A stretch of DNA of 64,000 nucleotides from Photobacterium jeanii (GTDB taxonomy: Bacteria; Pseudomonadota; Gammaproteobacteria; Enterobacterales; Vibrionaceae): the NCBI RefSeq assembly GCF_001650345.1, contig NZ_LVHF01000028.1:62001-126000 (forward strand). Direction: 5' to 3'. Position numbers and translations under genes: made by a program. Below, one piece after another: positions 38,248 through 48,023 of this stretch (within the stretch, counting starts at the first letter, position 1; each line of letters begins with the position of its first letter). Under the pieces are notes generated by a model that searched no databases, was not told the origin of the DNA, and saw only the letters and a program-made list of their open reading frames with translations.

Positions 38248-38781
38248 TTAAGCCGTTTTTTGCTCACGTTCAGCTTTGATGCCAAAGAATTGGGCAATGA
38301 CAATCGTCGCTAGTGCAATAAGGTTGCCTGCGAAAATGATCACCAACCATTGTGGCATGGTTTGCCCCATGAACATCCATACGATCTTGCCACAGTCACC
38401 ATACGCTTCGAATACGCCAGGTAGCCATTGGTTCAATGGTGCCCAATCGGGGAATTCAACAAAGAGTGCGCAGGTGTTAAATGGCGATGGGTTTAATTGG
38501 TAATCGACATGCTGTAGCGATAACACTAAACCTTCATACGCAGCGTAACCCCAACCAGCCAAACCTAACCAACGCACGACAGTGTTTTGTGGTGCACACA
38601 TACCGACGATAGCCGCGATTGCGATACCAAACATCGCCACACGTTCATAGATACACATGACACAAGGTGGAAGTTTCATGACGTGTTGGAAAAATAACGC
38701 GCAGCCTTCAAAAAAGATCACGAATGCAAACAGGAGGAGCCAAGACAGTCGGCTTTTTGAAAAGGAGTATAGGAACTGCAT
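38248..38781 (-). CDS. dsbB: Disulfide bond formation protein B
   Basis: 177-residue inner-membrane quinone reductase with four transmembrane segments that reoxidises DsbA. Active cysteine pairs are C40/C43 (PPCVMCIYER) in the first periplasmic loop and C104/C130 in the second. It lies beside nhaB and fadR, the same order as in E. coli and V. cholerae. Confidence 0.97.
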   Translation of the reverse strand: MQFLYSFSKSRLSWLLLFAFVIFFEGCALFFQHVMKLPPCVMCIYERVAMFGIAIAAIVGMCAPQNTVVRWLGLAGWGYAAYEGLVLSLQHVDYQLNPSPFNTCALFVEFPDWAPLNQWLPGVFEAYGDCGKIVWMFMGQTMPQWLVIIFAGNLIALATIVIAQFFGIKAEREQKTA

Positions 38782-38861
38782 TAATTCATCTCTTTACATG
38801 TTGAATAAGCCAGCGCTATGGAGCGGGTGGCATCAATAACCAAATGATAGTAAACAATATA

Positions 38862-38890
38862 ACAAAGCCCTGATCAATCAGGGCTTTATT
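38862..38890 (-). terminator. Terminator of nhaB
   Basis: AAAGCCCTGAT, 2-nt loop CA, ATCAGGGCTTT (38864-38887) lies between the nhaB end and dsbB start. T-rich sequence is present on both sides, so read-through control of dsbB is possible. Confidence 0.75.
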
Positions 38891-38924
38891 CTTATTGAGA
38901 CTATGAAATGTCAAAAAAATTCAA

Positions 38925-40517
38925 TTAATGTCCAACAACAGGAGCGAGACTTGAAGCTGCTTCCGCTGTGTTGTGCACTAACCAGCCCATATCATAGAAC
39001 CATTCGGTCATTGGCACTAACATAAATTCGATGCCAGCCAAGCCAACAAGAGTTAGCACGATGGTATAAGGCAGTGCCATGTATACCATGCGACCGTAAG
39101 AAAGACGAATTAACGGTGCAAGTGCTGATGTTAGTGCGAACAAGAAGGCTGCCTGACCATTTGGCGTTGCCACTGATGGTAGGTTAGTACCTGTGTTGAT
39201 TGCCACGGCTAACATATCGAATTGATCGCGAGAAATCACACCATGAAGTAGGGCTGATTTCACCTCGTTGATGTATACCGTACCCACAAATACGTTGTCC
39301 GATACCATAGATAACAGACCGTTCGCGATGTAGAACATGGTTAACTGAGCGCTACCTTCCATGCTCAATACCCAAGAAATGATTGGGGTAAACAGCTGTT
39401 GGTCGATGATCACAGCAACCACAGAGAAGAACACAGCAAGTAATGCGGTGAAAGGCAGTGCTTCTTCAAAGGCTTTACCTAGCGCGTGCTCTTCCGTAAT
39501 ACCAGTAAACGAGGTTGCAAAGATAATTACAGTCAAACCAATCAAACCTACCGCTGCAAGGTGAAGCGCTAAGCCGACGATTAGCCATACCGCAATAACG
39601 GCTTGGATAATTAGTTTCGCGTAATCAAGGTTGGTGCGACGTTTACGCTCTTCGTTGTCGTAGTCTTTTAAGATCTTACGGACATTCTCTGGTAGCTTGG
39701 CGCCGTATCCACAAAGGTGGAATTTTTCAACTAACACACAAGTTAAGATACCGCAGATAAAGACAGGAATAGTTACAGGTGCCATACGTAAGATGAACTC
39801 ACCAAATAACCAACCGGCTTGGTCAGCAATGATCAGGTTTTGTGGTTCACCTACCATGGTCATTACACCACCCAATGCCGTACCAACACCCGCATGCATT
39901 AGCAGGCTACGTAGGAAAGCACGGTAGTTTTCCAAATCATCACGGCTTAGTTCGTGGATTTGGCTATCTTGAGTGTGGTCATGAGCGGCATGGGGCTCTT
40001 GTCCTGACGCGACCTTGTGGTAGATGCTGTAGAAGCCGACAGTCACGCTGATAACCACAGCAATAACCGTTAGGGCATCCAAGAAAGCTGAAAGGAAAGC
40101 CGCCATGATACAAAATGACAATGACAGTAAAATTTTCGAGCGGATGCCAATCAGGATCTTAGTGAAAATAAACAGCAGCAGCTGCTTCATGAAGTAGATA
40201 CCAGCTACCATGAAGACCAGCAGTAGTAATACTTCGATGTTTGCAACTAGCTCGTGCTTGACTTGCTCTGGGCTAGTCATGCCGATGGCAACAGCCTCAA
40301 TGGCAAGTAAACCACCAGGTTGCAAAGGGTAACATTTAAGTGCCATTGCTAAGGTGAATATAAATTCAACCACAAGCAGCCAACCAGCAGTAAATGGATC
40401 AATTAGAAAAAATACAATCGGGTTGATAATCAGGAACGAAATAATCGCAACTTTATACCAATCAGGTGCCTTACCTAGAAAGTTTTTAACGAAGGCGTTT
40501 CCCAGCGAAATAGCCAT
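38925..40517 (-). CDS. nhaB: Na+/H+ antiporter NhaB
   Basis: 530-residue polytopic membrane antiporter of the NhaB family (E. coli is 513). Recognisable segments are [20 protein letters not shown] at the N-terminus, [41 protein letters not shown] and [19 protein letters not shown]. It exchanges two Na+ for three H+ in E. coli. For a marine or brackish genus a sodium exporter is expected. It is divergent from fadR across a long 721-bp region, which may contain a leader RNA. Confidence 0.97.
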   Translation of the reverse strand: MAISLGNAFVKNFLGKAPDWYKVAIISFLIINPIVFFLIDPFTAGWLLVVEFIFTLAMALKCYPLQPGGLLAIEAVAIGMTSPEQVKHELVANIEVLLLLVFMVAGIYFMKQLLLFIFTKILIGIRSKILLSLSFCIMAAFLSAFLDALTVIAVVISVTVGFYSIYHKVASGQEPHAAHDHTQDSQIHELSRDDLENYRAFLRSLLMHAGVGTALGGVMTMVGEPQNLIIADQAGWLFGEFILRMAPVTIPVFICGILTCVLVEKFHLCGYGAKLPENVRKILKDYDNEERKRRTNLDYAKLIIQAVIAVWLIVGLALHLAAVGLIGLTVIIFATSFTGITEEHALGKAFEEALPFTALLAVFFSVVAVIIDQQLFTPIISWVLSMEGSAQLTMFYIANGLLSMVSDNVFVGTVYINEVKSALLHGVISRDQFDMLAVAINTGTNLPSVATPNGQAAFLFALTSALAPLIRLSYGRMVYMALPYTIVLTLVGLAGIEFMLVPMTEWFYDMGWLVHNTAEAASSLAPVVGH

Positions 40518-41238
40518 GAATCAGTCTCTTGTAAACTCACCATCTAGTTCACAATTGGTTTAGTTATAACGTATCTCCCCCCTTCAATAGCTCGCATCCA
40601 CAATGATGCCCACTTACAGGGCTTGCTATGTGCTGACATATTAAAAGTGAAGATTTTACTAACCAATGCTTATCTATCAGGGATTAAGCATAAAAATCTA
40701 CTAAGTTGTAATGGTTTAATATCATGCCATAAAGCAATCAAAGTAGCGTAACAAGATACCCAATAGGAGGTGGAAAAACGAGCCTAGTCCCACAGGGTAT
40801 ACATGGACTGACAGCAGAGGCGCCTTGGTCGTCATTAAGAGAAGGGTTAACCATGGATTGCGGTTAAGTATTCTAGTGAGACTCTCTAAGCTAAAGACCA
40901 TTTGGATGGTATTTAACTTAAAGCAGGCAGCAGCTTCCTTTCAGCTCCCAGTTCATTTCGGTGCTAACTGTACAGCCTGATCATTATCAGTCAAGAAATG
41001 CTTTATGAACCATGGAATATTAATTCATTGACATTCTAAAACGGGAGTTCAGGTGTGCTAGAACATTAGCTCATGCAATTTACATTTATTGCTTTCAGTA
41101 AAACTTGCGCTATGTCAAAATTTGCTCTTAGCATAAAGCAAAATAAGATTGAGCTTTCCGGCAGATTTCGTCATATCCTTAACTAGTGGTATGATGAGTG
41201 AATAAATATAAGCAAGAAGCGATTGGATAGAGATTTAA
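40518..41238. other. 721-bp nhaB/fadR intergenic region with tandem hairpins, no gene recognised
   Basis: No credible protein frame. From about 40761 to 41000 the base composition rises above the flanks and inverted repeats cluster: AGTCC/GGACT (40786-40809), AGGCGCCT (40818-40825), a GGTTAACC palindrome near 40845-40852, a 15-bp imperfect hairpin at 40887-40920 (loop TTGG), AGCT/AGCT and CAGTT/AACTG further on. It could be a long leader of nhaB, a leader of fadR, or an independent small RNA. I compared it by eye with lysine, TPP, cobalamin, purine and c-di-GMP riboswitches and found no match. Confidence 0.45.
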
Positions 41239-42090
41239 ATGGTTATAAAGGCTGACAGCCCAGCAACATTTGCTGAGAAGTACATCATTGAAAGTATTTG
41301 GAATAATCACTTTCCGCAGGGTTCAATCTTGCCAGCAGAACGTGAACTTTCAGAACTGATTGGTGTTACACGTACGACGCTTCGCGAAGTGCTACAACGT
41401 TTGGCGCGTGATGGGTGGTTGACCATCCAGCATGGTAAACCGACACGTGTAAATAATTACATGGACACTTCGGGTCTGAATATTCTAGACACGCTTGTGA
41501 CGCTTGAAGGTCAGGACGTACAACGCGTGTTGGCTGATTTGCTTTCTGCACGTACCGACATCAGTAGTGTATTTATGCGCTATGCGGTGAAAGGTAACAG
41601 TGAAGAATCAAGCCAGTTGATCGATTCGATCATCGATTCTTGCGAAGCTTTGCTTAATGCAGACTCGTTCGCTGATTTCATTGAAGACAATGAAGCGAAA
41701 CTAGAGCTACAAGCTGAAGTGAAAAAAATCGTTGATAAATACGGTAAAGACCAACCTGAATTGTGCGAAGCAATTTGTCGCGCACGCGCATTTAACTATT
41801 ACGATTACCGCTTGTTCCAAGGTATGGCATCGCGCTCAGGTAACACGCTGTATGTACTAACTATTAACGGTTTACGTAAGATCTACACTCGTGTAGGCGG
41901 TTACTACTTCATGAGCCGTGAAGCGTGTGAATTGGCACTGAGCTTCTACCGTGATCTGAAAGCTCTGTGTGATGAACATCGTCATGACATGGTTGCAGAT
42001 TGCATTAAGAAGTACGGCCGTGATAGTGGCGCGATTTGGTATGAAAATCGTGAAACTATTGCTCGCTACATGCACGAAGAAGAGCAGTAA
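41239..42090 (+). CDS. fadR: Fatty acid metabolism regulator FadR (Vibrio type with insertion)
   Basis: 283-residue GntR-family acyl-CoA-responsive regulator. The N-terminal winged HTH (1-72) is almost identical to E. coli FadR, including DNA-contact residues R35, R45, R49 and H65. The C-terminal acyl-CoA domain is about 40 residues longer than in E. coli (239 aa); the extra segment lies between SFADF and NYYDYRLF (roughly 139-178), a known feature of Vibrio FadR that creates a second ligand site. It represses beta-oxidation genes and activates fab genes. A FadR box precedes fadH at 57.1 kb in this window. Confidence 0.96.
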   Translation: MVIKADSPATFAEKYIIESIWNNHFPQGSILPAERELSELIGVTRTTLREVLQRLARDGWLTIQHGKPTRVNNYMDTSGLNILDTLVTLEGQDVQRVLADLLSARTDISSVFMRYAVKGNSEESSQLIDSIIDSCEALLNADSFADFIEDNEAKLELQAEVKKIVDKYGKDQPELCEAICRARAFNYYDYRLFQGMASRSGNTLYVLTINGLRKIYTRVGGYYFMSREACELALSFYRDLKALCDEHRHDMVADCIKKYGRDSGAIWYENRETIARYMHEEEQ

Positions 42091-42132
42091 GAGCGCAAGC
42101 ATTAAGCTTGCTATTACTAAGCCCGAATAAAT

Positions 42133-42166
42133 AAACGCGATGTTTCTTAGGAAACATCGCGTTTTT
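42133..42166. terminator. Bidirectional terminator between fadR and ycgB
   Basis: AAACGCGATGTTTC, loop TTAG, GAAACATCGCGTTT plus T run; a 14-bp perfect stem between convergent genes. Confidence 0.92.
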
Positions 42167-42211
42167 GTTATGTGGCTATTAATTACTGTTTTTCATTGAA
42201 ATGCCATCTGA

Positions 42212-43750
42212 TTAAATATCAGCGCCAAATTGGGTATTGCGTACCGGGCAGGTAGCAATAATCTGGCTACGGCCATCACTGAGTTCTTCTTCCAAGGTCA
42301 CATCAAAACCCCACAAGCGGTACATGTGTTTGAGTACCTCTTGGTGGCTGTCTGCGAGTGGAATACGGTTATGCGGAATATAGCGTAGCGTCAATGAACG
42401 GTCGCCTTTGAGTGCTACATTCCAAACCTGAATATTCGGCTCGTTATTGCTCAAATTGTATTGTGAAGAGAGCTTTTCACGAATCATGCGATAGCCTTCT
42501 TCGTTATGAATAGCACTGACTTCGACATAGTTATGGCGGTCATCGTCATTCACGGCAAACAATTTGAAATCTCGCATGACTTTGGGTGATAAGAACTGGC
42601 TGATGAAGCTTTCATCTTTGAAGTTTTCCATCGCAAAATGGACCGTCTCTAGCCAATCTTTACCTGCAAAGTCAGGGAACCAGTATTTATCCTCCTCCGT
42701 TGGATCTTCACAAATACGGCGAATATCTTGGAACATGGCAAAACCCAGTGCGTAAGGGTTAATGCCGCTGTAATACGGGCTATTATATTCCGGTTGCGCC
42801 ACCACATTGGTGTGGCTGTGTAAAAACTCCATGATGAAACGGTCAGTCACAAGCCCTTCATCGTAGAGGTGGTTTAAAATGGTGTAATGCCAGAAGGTAG
42901 CCCAACCTTCGTTCATTACTTGGGTTTGTTTTTGTGGATAGAAGTATTGGCTGATCTTACGCACAATTCGTACTATCTCACGTTGCCAAGGCTCCAGTAG
43001 CGGTGCGTGTTTCTCGATGAAGTACAAGATATTCTCTTGCGGTTCAGCAGGGAAGCGCACTTCCTCCGACACATCCTCTTTGTCCTTCGACACTGGAATG
43101 GTTCGCCACAGGGCATTCACTTGGGTTTGTAGGTAATCTTCCCGCGCTTTCTGGCGCGCCGTTTCTTCAACTAATGAGATTTTTTGGGGGCGCTTGTAAC
43201 GGTCGACCCCAAAATTCATTAACGCATGGCACGAATCGAGTAGCTTTTCGACATCATCAACACCGTATTTTTCTTCGCAATCTGTAATGTAGTTACGAGC
43301 AAACAGTAGGTAATCGATGATTGAGCTAGCATCGGTCCAAGTTTTAAATAAATAGTTACCTTTAAAGAAAGAGTTATGACCATAGCAGGCGTGTGCCATA
43401 ACCAACGCCTGCATGGTAATGGTGTTCTCTTCCATTAAATACGCGATACAAGGGTCGGAGTTGATCACTATCTCGTAGGCCAACCCCATTTGCCCATGCT
43501 TGTAGCCACGTTCGGTTTCAATGAATCGTTTACCGAAAGACCAGTGGTGATAATTGATTGGCATCCCGATACTCGAATAGGCATCCATCATCTGTTCAGC
43601 GGTGATGATTTCAATCTGATTCGGGTACGAGTCCAACCGATAGTGCGCGGCGACACGTTTGATCTCGTTGTGGTACTTATCGAGTAACTCGAAAGTCCAA
43701 TCTGGTCCATCACTGAGTGGCTTTGTCTTTGTCTTTGTCGTTGTCACCAT
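42212..43750 (-). CDS. ycgB: SpoVR-family protein YcgB
   Basis: 512 residues, SpoVR family, like E. coli YcgB (510). Diagnostic segments: GPDWTFELLDKYHNEI, INYHHWSFGKRFIETE, MAHACYGHNSFFKGNYLF and NEGWATFWHY, where the histidine-rich HACYGHNSFF and EGWA-HY pieces resemble a metal site. Molecular role unknown. It is third in the operon prkA-yeaH-ycgB (32-bp gap). The cluster is linked to stationary phase and nitrogen starvation in enterobacteria. Confidence 0.95.
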   Translation of the reverse strand: MVTTTKTKTKPLSDGPDWTFELLDKYHNEIKRVAAHYRLDSYPNQIEIITAEQMMDAYSSIGMPINYHHWSFGKRFIETERGYKHGQMGLAYEIVINSDPCIAYLMEENTITMQALVMAHACYGHNSFFKGNYLFKTWTDASSIIDYLLFARNYITDCEEKYGVDDVEKLLDSCHALMNFGVDRYKRPQKISLVEETARQKAREDYLQTQVNALWRTIPVSKDKEDVSEEVRFPAEPQENILYFIEKHAPLLEPWQREIVRIVRKISQYFYPQKQTQVMNEGWATFWHYTILNHLYDEGLVTDRFIMEFLHSHTNVVAQPEYNSPYYSGINPYALGFAMFQDIRRICEDPTEEDKYWFPDFAGKDWLETVHFAMENFKDESFISQFLSPKVMRDFKLFAVNDDDRHNYVEVSAIHNEEGYRMIREKLSSQYNLSNNEPNIQVWNVALKGDRSLTLRYIPHNRIPLADSHQEVLKHMYRLWGFDVTLEEELSDGRSQIIATCPVRNTQFGADI

Positions 43751-43782
43751 AAACTCACTCCCCTAAAGCGCATAGACATCGG

Positions 43783-45060
43783 CTATTGATGATTCACTTG
43801 TTTCTTAAATAGCTCCCTGAATACAGGGAAGATGTCTTCCACAGTCCGTATGTTTTGCATTGCAAAGTTGTCGTGACTGGCTTGCAGTGTTTCGTACTCG
43901 CGCCACAAGGTTTGATGGGCACGACGGGTGATTTCAATGTACGAGTAGTAACGTGTTACTGGCAGAATGCTTTCTTTCAGCAACTGACGACAACCCGGTG
44001 AATCATCAGCCCAGTTATCACCATCCGAGGCTTGCGCTGCATAAATGTTCCATTCACCCGGTGGGTAACGTTTCTTAATGATGTCATCCATCATGCGTAG
44101 CGCACTGGAGACGATAGTGCCCCCGGTTTCTTGGGAGTAGAAGAACTCGTGCTCATCTACTTCTTTTGCTTGCGTATGGTGACGTATGAAAACGACATCG
44201 ACATTCTTGTAAGTACGGTTCAAGAACAGATACAGCAAAATGTAGAAACGTTTTGCCATGTCTTTGGTGGCTTGATCCATAGAACCTGAAACGTCCATCA
44301 AACAGAACATAACCGCTTGGCTGGTGGGCTGCGGACGGCGTTCATAGTTCTTGTAACGTAAATCAAAGGTGTCGATGAACGGCACTGCTCGGATTTTTTC
44401 CTTCAATGCCAGTATTTCGTTTTTGACTTTTTCCTCTTCAAAAGGTTGTGCCGGTTCCGTTGACTTCAGACGGGCTAATTCGGCTTCCAATTCACGTAAA
44501 TGACGACGTTTGGCTGCTGACATAGCGGTTCGACGAGCCAAGGAGTTTTGCAATGACTTAACGATTGCAATATTCGACGGCACCCCAGTGGACTTGTAGC
44601 CTGAGCGGAAGGTTTTCCACTCGACCACTTTGTTCATCTGGTTCTTTTCTAGGTTTGGCAGTTCCAAATCTTCGAACAGTAAATCGAGATACTCGTCTTT
44701 GGAGATCTGGAAAACAAACTCATCTTGGCCTTCACCGTCAGGGCTCGCTTGTCCTTCACCTGCGCCACCTTGTCCGCCCCCGCCTTGAGGGCGTTCAATA
44801 CGGTCGCCAGGTGAGAACTGGTCGTTGCCCGGGTGGACAACTTCACGTTGTCCACCGCGTCCTTGGTGAAAGCTCGGCTCTTTGATATCACGAGAGGGGA
44901 TAGTGATATTCTCCCCGCTCTCAACATCGGTAATCGAGCGCTTGTTTACCGCATCAGCAATCGATTCTTTGATTTGCTGTTTGTGGCGGCGTAAAAAGCG
45001 CTGGCGGTTAACCGTGCTTTTGTTTTTACCATTGAGCCTGCGATCAATAAAATGCGCCAT
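43783..45060 (-). CDS. yeaH: YeaH/YhbH-family protein (UPF0229, von Willebrand A-like)
   Basis: 425 residues. A basic N-terminus ([20 protein letters not shown]), a Gly/Gln-rich low-complexity stretch at about 80-110, then a C-terminal vWA-like domain starting [15 protein letters not shown], a MIDAS metal motif (DxSxS). E. coli YeaH is an abundant partner of the YeaG kinase in an operon; its function is undefined. It lies 27 bp after prkA and 32 bp before ycgB. Confidence 0.95.
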   Translation of the reverse strand: MAHFIDRRLNGKNKSTVNRQRFLRRHKQQIKESIADAVNKRSITDVESGENITIPSRDIKEPSFHQGRGGQREVVHPGNDQFSPGDRIERPQGGGGQGGAGEGQASPDGEGQDEFVFQISKDEYLDLLFEDLELPNLEKNQMNKVVEWKTFRSGYKSTGVPSNIAIVKSLQNSLARRTAMSAAKRRHLRELEAELARLKSTEPAQPFEEEKVKNEILALKEKIRAVPFIDTFDLRYKNYERRPQPTSQAVMFCLMDVSGSMDQATKDMAKRFYILLYLFLNRTYKNVDVVFIRHHTQAKEVDEHEFFYSQETGGTIVSSALRMMDDIIKKRYPPGEWNIYAAQASDGDNWADDSPGCRQLLKESILPVTRYYSYIEITRRAHQTLWREYETLQASHDNFAMQNIRTVEDIFPVFRELFKKQVNHQ

Positions 45061-45087
45061 AAGCTCCCCCTTATACGTCCGTTTCGG

Positions 45088-47022
45088 CTACGAAGACTTA
45101 CGTACGCGTAGATACCATTCAGATAGCAAGCGTACTTGTTTGCGGGTGTAGCCTTTCTCCATCATACGAGCGACGAAGTCATCGTGTTTTTTCTGCTCTT
45201 CGGTTGACGTTTTCGCATTGAAGGAAATGACTGGTAGCAACTCTTCGGTGTTAGAGAACATTTTCTTCTCAATCACAGTGCGAAGTTTTTCGTAGCTAGT
45301 CCAGTTCGGGTTTTTACCTGCATTGCTTGCACGGGCACGAAGGACAAAGTTAACGATTTCATTACGGAAATCTTTAGGGTTACTGATACCAGCTGGTTTT
45401 TCGATTTTTTCCAGCTCATTGTTCAGTGCTGAGCGGTCAAATAGCTGACCTGTTTCTGGATCACGGTACTCTTGGTCTTGAATCCAGAAGTCGGCGTAAC
45501 TCACATAGCGGTCAAAGATGTTCTGACCGTACTCAGAGTAAGACTCTAGGTAGGCGGTTTGAATTTCTTTACCAATGAATTCAACGTACTTAGGAATCAA
45601 GTAACCTTTTAAGAACTCTAGGTATTTCTCTGCGGTGTCTTGTGGGAACTGCTCACGCTCAATTTGCTGTTCAAGTACATAGAACAAGTGAACTGGGTTC
45701 GCCGCTACTTCAGAGTGATCGAAGTTGAAGACACGCGATAGAATCTTAAAGGCGAAACGAGTTGATAGCCCGGTCATACCTTCATCGACACCCGCATAAT
45801 CACGGTACTCTTGGTATGATTTTGCTTTTGGATCGGTATCTTTAAGGGTTTCACCGTCGTAGACACGCATTTTCGAGAAGATGCTTGAGTTCTCAGGCTC
45901 TTTCAGACGAGAAAGAACAGAGAAGCGCGATAAAATATCGAGCGTACTAGGTGAACATGGCGCGTTAGCTAACTCACTGCTTTGCAGTAGTTTTTCGTAG
46001 ATCTTAGTCTCTTCTGAAATACGTAAGCAGTAAGGCACTTTGACGATGTAAACACGGTCAAGGAAGGCTTCATTACTCTTATTATTACGGAAGGTTTGCC
46101 ATTCGGATTCGTTGGAGTGCGCCAGAATGATACCGTCATACGGTAGGGCAGATAAGCCTTCAGTACCGTTGTAGTTACCTTCCTGAGTCGCAGTTAGTAG
46201 AGGGTGCAGCACTTTAAGCGGTGCTTTAAACATCTCTACGAATTCCATCAAACCTTGGTTGGCTTTACACAGTGCGCCTGAGTAGCTGTACGCATCAGGA
46301 TCGTCTTGCGAGAAGTGCTCAAGTTGGCGGATATCCACTTTACCAACCAGCGATGAAATGTCTTGGTTGTTTTCATCACCTGGCTCGGTTTTCGCAATAC
46401 CGAGTTGATCTAGAATTGATGGACGCACTTTTACTACGCGGAACTTGGTAATATCACCGCCAAATTCATGTAAGCGCTTCGCAGCCCATGGTGACATGAT
46501 GGTGTTGAGATAGCGATGAGGGATGCCATACTCTTTATTTAGAATTTCACCATCTTCAGATTTTTCAAATAGGCAGAACGGGTGGTCGTTCACTGGGCTA
46601 CGTTCGCCATTGGCAGTCAGTACGTAAATAGGAACTCTTTGCATCAAACTTTTAAGTTTTTCAGCTAAAGATGACTTACCACCACCAACAGGACCTAGTA
46701 AGTAAAGGATTTGTTTACGTTCTTCTAAACCTTGTGCGGCGTGCTTAAGATAAGACACGATTTGTTCAATGGCATCTTCCATGCCATAAAAATCTTCAAA
46801 GGTTTTGTACCGAGAAATCACACGGTTTGAGAATAGGCGGCTCAAGCGTGGGTCTTGAGCTGTGTCGATCATTTCTGGCTCACCAATCGCCATTAGTAGG
46901 CGTTCGGCAGAGTTTGCATAAGCGCTGCGGTCGTTGCGACAGATTTCAAGGAATTCCTGCAATGAAAGCTCTTCATCCTTGGACTCTTCATAGCGTTGAC
47001 GATAATGGTCAAAAATACTCAT
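45088..47022 (-). CDS. yeaG: PrkA-family serine protein kinase / AAA+ ATPase (YeaG)
   Basis: 644 residues from the ATG at 47022, the exact length of E. coli YeaG, with AGGGGG 7 bp upstream; an in-frame start 30 bp earlier has no support. The AAA+ PrkA domain contains Walker A GPVGGGKSSLAEKL at about 107-120, and the C-terminal part is the PrkA kinase-like domain. YeaG promotes survival under nitrogen starvation in E. coli. A 28-codon frame with a perfect Shine-Dalgarno lies 89 bp upstream on the same strand. Confidence 0.96.
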   Translation of the reverse strand: MSIFDHYRQRYEESKDEELSLQEFLEICRNDRSAYANSAERLLMAIGEPEMIDTAQDPRLSRLFSNRVISRYKTFEDFYGMEDAIEQIVSYLKHAAQGLEERKQILYLLGPVGGGKSSLAEKLKSLMQRVPIYVLTANGERSPVNDHPFCLFEKSEDGEILNKEYGIPHRYLNTIMSPWAAKRLHEFGGDITKFRVVKVRPSILDQLGIAKTEPGDENNQDISSLVGKVDIRQLEHFSQDDPDAYSYSGALCKANQGLMEFVEMFKAPLKVLHPLLTATQEGNYNGTEGLSALPYDGIILAHSNESEWQTFRNNKSNEAFLDRVYIVKVPYCLRISEETKIYEKLLQSSELANAPCSPSTLDILSRFSVLSRLKEPENSSIFSKMRVYDGETLKDTDPKAKSYQEYRDYAGVDEGMTGLSTRFAFKILSRVFNFDHSEVAANPVHLFYVLEQQIEREQFPQDTAEKYLEFLKGYLIPKYVEFIGKEIQTAYLESYSEYGQNIFDRYVSYADFWIQDQEYRDPETGQLFDRSALNNELEKIEKPAGISNPKDFRNEIVNFVLRARASNAGKNPNWTSYEKLRTVIEKKMFSNTEELLPVISFNAKTSTEEQKKHDDFVARMMEKGYTRKQVRLLSEWYLRVRKSS

Positions 47023-47111
47023 GGTATGCCCCCTGAATCGTTCTCTGATCAATTAGAAAGGACGAGAACAGATAACTTTCACATCCCTCATATCTTTAAG
47101 ACTAGACCTAA

Positions 47112-47198
47112 CTAATCAAATTGCGTCACTGAGTTGTTGGTTTTTAAATAAATTTCGGAACCTGTTTGTTGATTAACACCTGCGTGTTTTTTAGACAT
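47112..47198 (-). CDS. Candidate small protein upstream of prkA (28 residues)
   Basis: Open frame of 28 residues, MSKKHAGVNQQTGSEIYLKT then a short N/T/Q-rich end. It is preceded by the perfect Shine-Dalgarno AAGGAGG (about 11 bp before ATG) and followed 89 bp later by the prkA start. It is hydrophilic and has no transmembrane segment. It is too short for standard gene calling. The strong ribosome site and position in the likely prkA transcript argue that it is translated, either as a small protein or as a leader peptide. No homologue is recognised from memory. Confidence 0.5.
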   Translation of the reverse strand: MSKKHAGVNQQTGSEIYLKTNNSVTQFD

Positions 47199-47466
47199 AT
47201 TCTTACTATCCTCCTTAAAAATCGGATAAGCAAGAAGGTTAGGATGGAAAATATTTACATTTGTTTAACGTTTTTGTGATGTGAGTACTTGATGTGGGTG
47301 ATTAGTCGGATGTGTTGAAAATAATTCCGACTTCAGTGAATTGAATTGCAAATAGATGCACGATTTTCACATAGATGTGCTCTCTGGTCTGAGATGCGAG
47401 ATCTTTGGCTTTTTTCATACATGATTCAGAGTTGAGACAAATTGCAGCTGCATTTTGGTGCATTAT

Positions 47467-47487
47467 CATGCATAGGATCTATGCATG
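47467..47487. repeat. Perfect inverted repeat, operator-like
   Basis: CATGCATAG-GAT-CTATGCATG: a 9-bp perfect inverted repeat with 3-bp spacer in the 381-bp divergent region between the prkA leader and the VOC gene. A further TGCA-rich stretch lies just upstream (47443-47461). It could be a regulator site for either gene. Otherwise this AT-rich region shows no gene. Confidence 0.5.
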
Positions 47488-47579
47488 GATTATTTTGTGA
47501 GGTTATTGCTTTTTTTGTGAGCTAAATCAACAACTCTGACTTAAGCTAGTTAAGTAGTGTTATTTTGGGGGCGGTTTTT

Positions 47580-47960
47580 ATGGGAATTTCTCGCGTTGAT
47601 ACTGTTTCAATTCCGGTGTCAGATCAGGCGCAGGCTTTATTGTTTTACCGCGATGCATTGGGGTTCGAATTGATCCGAGACCATCATGCCTCGGGCGATA
47701 AGCGTTGGGTGCAATTGGCACCTAAAGGCGCAGAAACCACGATCAGTTTGGTACGTCCATTCGCTGGAATGAAAGCGGGTTCGGTACAAGGCTTAGTGGT
47801 ACAAACCGATGATATTACTTCTACTTACAATGAACTGGCTGGGCGAGGAGTAGGGTTGTCGGAAATTGTTACCTTGATCAGTGGGCGCTTTGCGACTTTT
47901 GCTGATCCTGATGGCAACGGCTGGGTATTAATAGAAGCGAACACTAGCATGCTCGCATAA
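47580..47960 (+). CDS. VOC-superfamily (glyoxalase/bleomycin resistance-like) protein
   Basis: 126 residues from the ATG at 47580; a start 15 bp upstream would begin inside the G-rich ribosome site. One vicinal-oxygen-chelate domain: VDTVSIPVSDQAQALLFYRD at the N-terminus and FATFADPDGNGWVLIE near the end, with a candidate metal-ligand glutamate. Substrate unknown. It stands alone, divergent from the prkA operon. Confidence 0.85.
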   Translation: MGISRVDTVSIPVSDQAQALLFYRDALGFELIRDHHASGDKRWVQLAPKGAETTISLVRPFAGMKAGSVQGLVVQTDDITSTYNELAGRGVGLSEIVTLISGRFATFADPDGNGWVLIEANTSMLA

Positions 47961-48023
47961 AAATGCGGCACTGAGGCCGCATCTTATTACTTTTCTATCT
48001 TGCTTTTACTTGCAGGCTTTAAG

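Noticed and set aside
40760-41000. Known riboswitch in the nhaB/fadR gap
   Set aside because: Compared by eye with lysine, TPP, cobalamin, purine and c-di-GMP-I consensus elements; none matched. Left as unexplained.
41160-41220. FadR-like box in the fadR upstream region (autoregulation)
   Set aside because: Only a partial half-site resemblance (AACTAGTGGTATGATGAG); far weaker than the fadH site.
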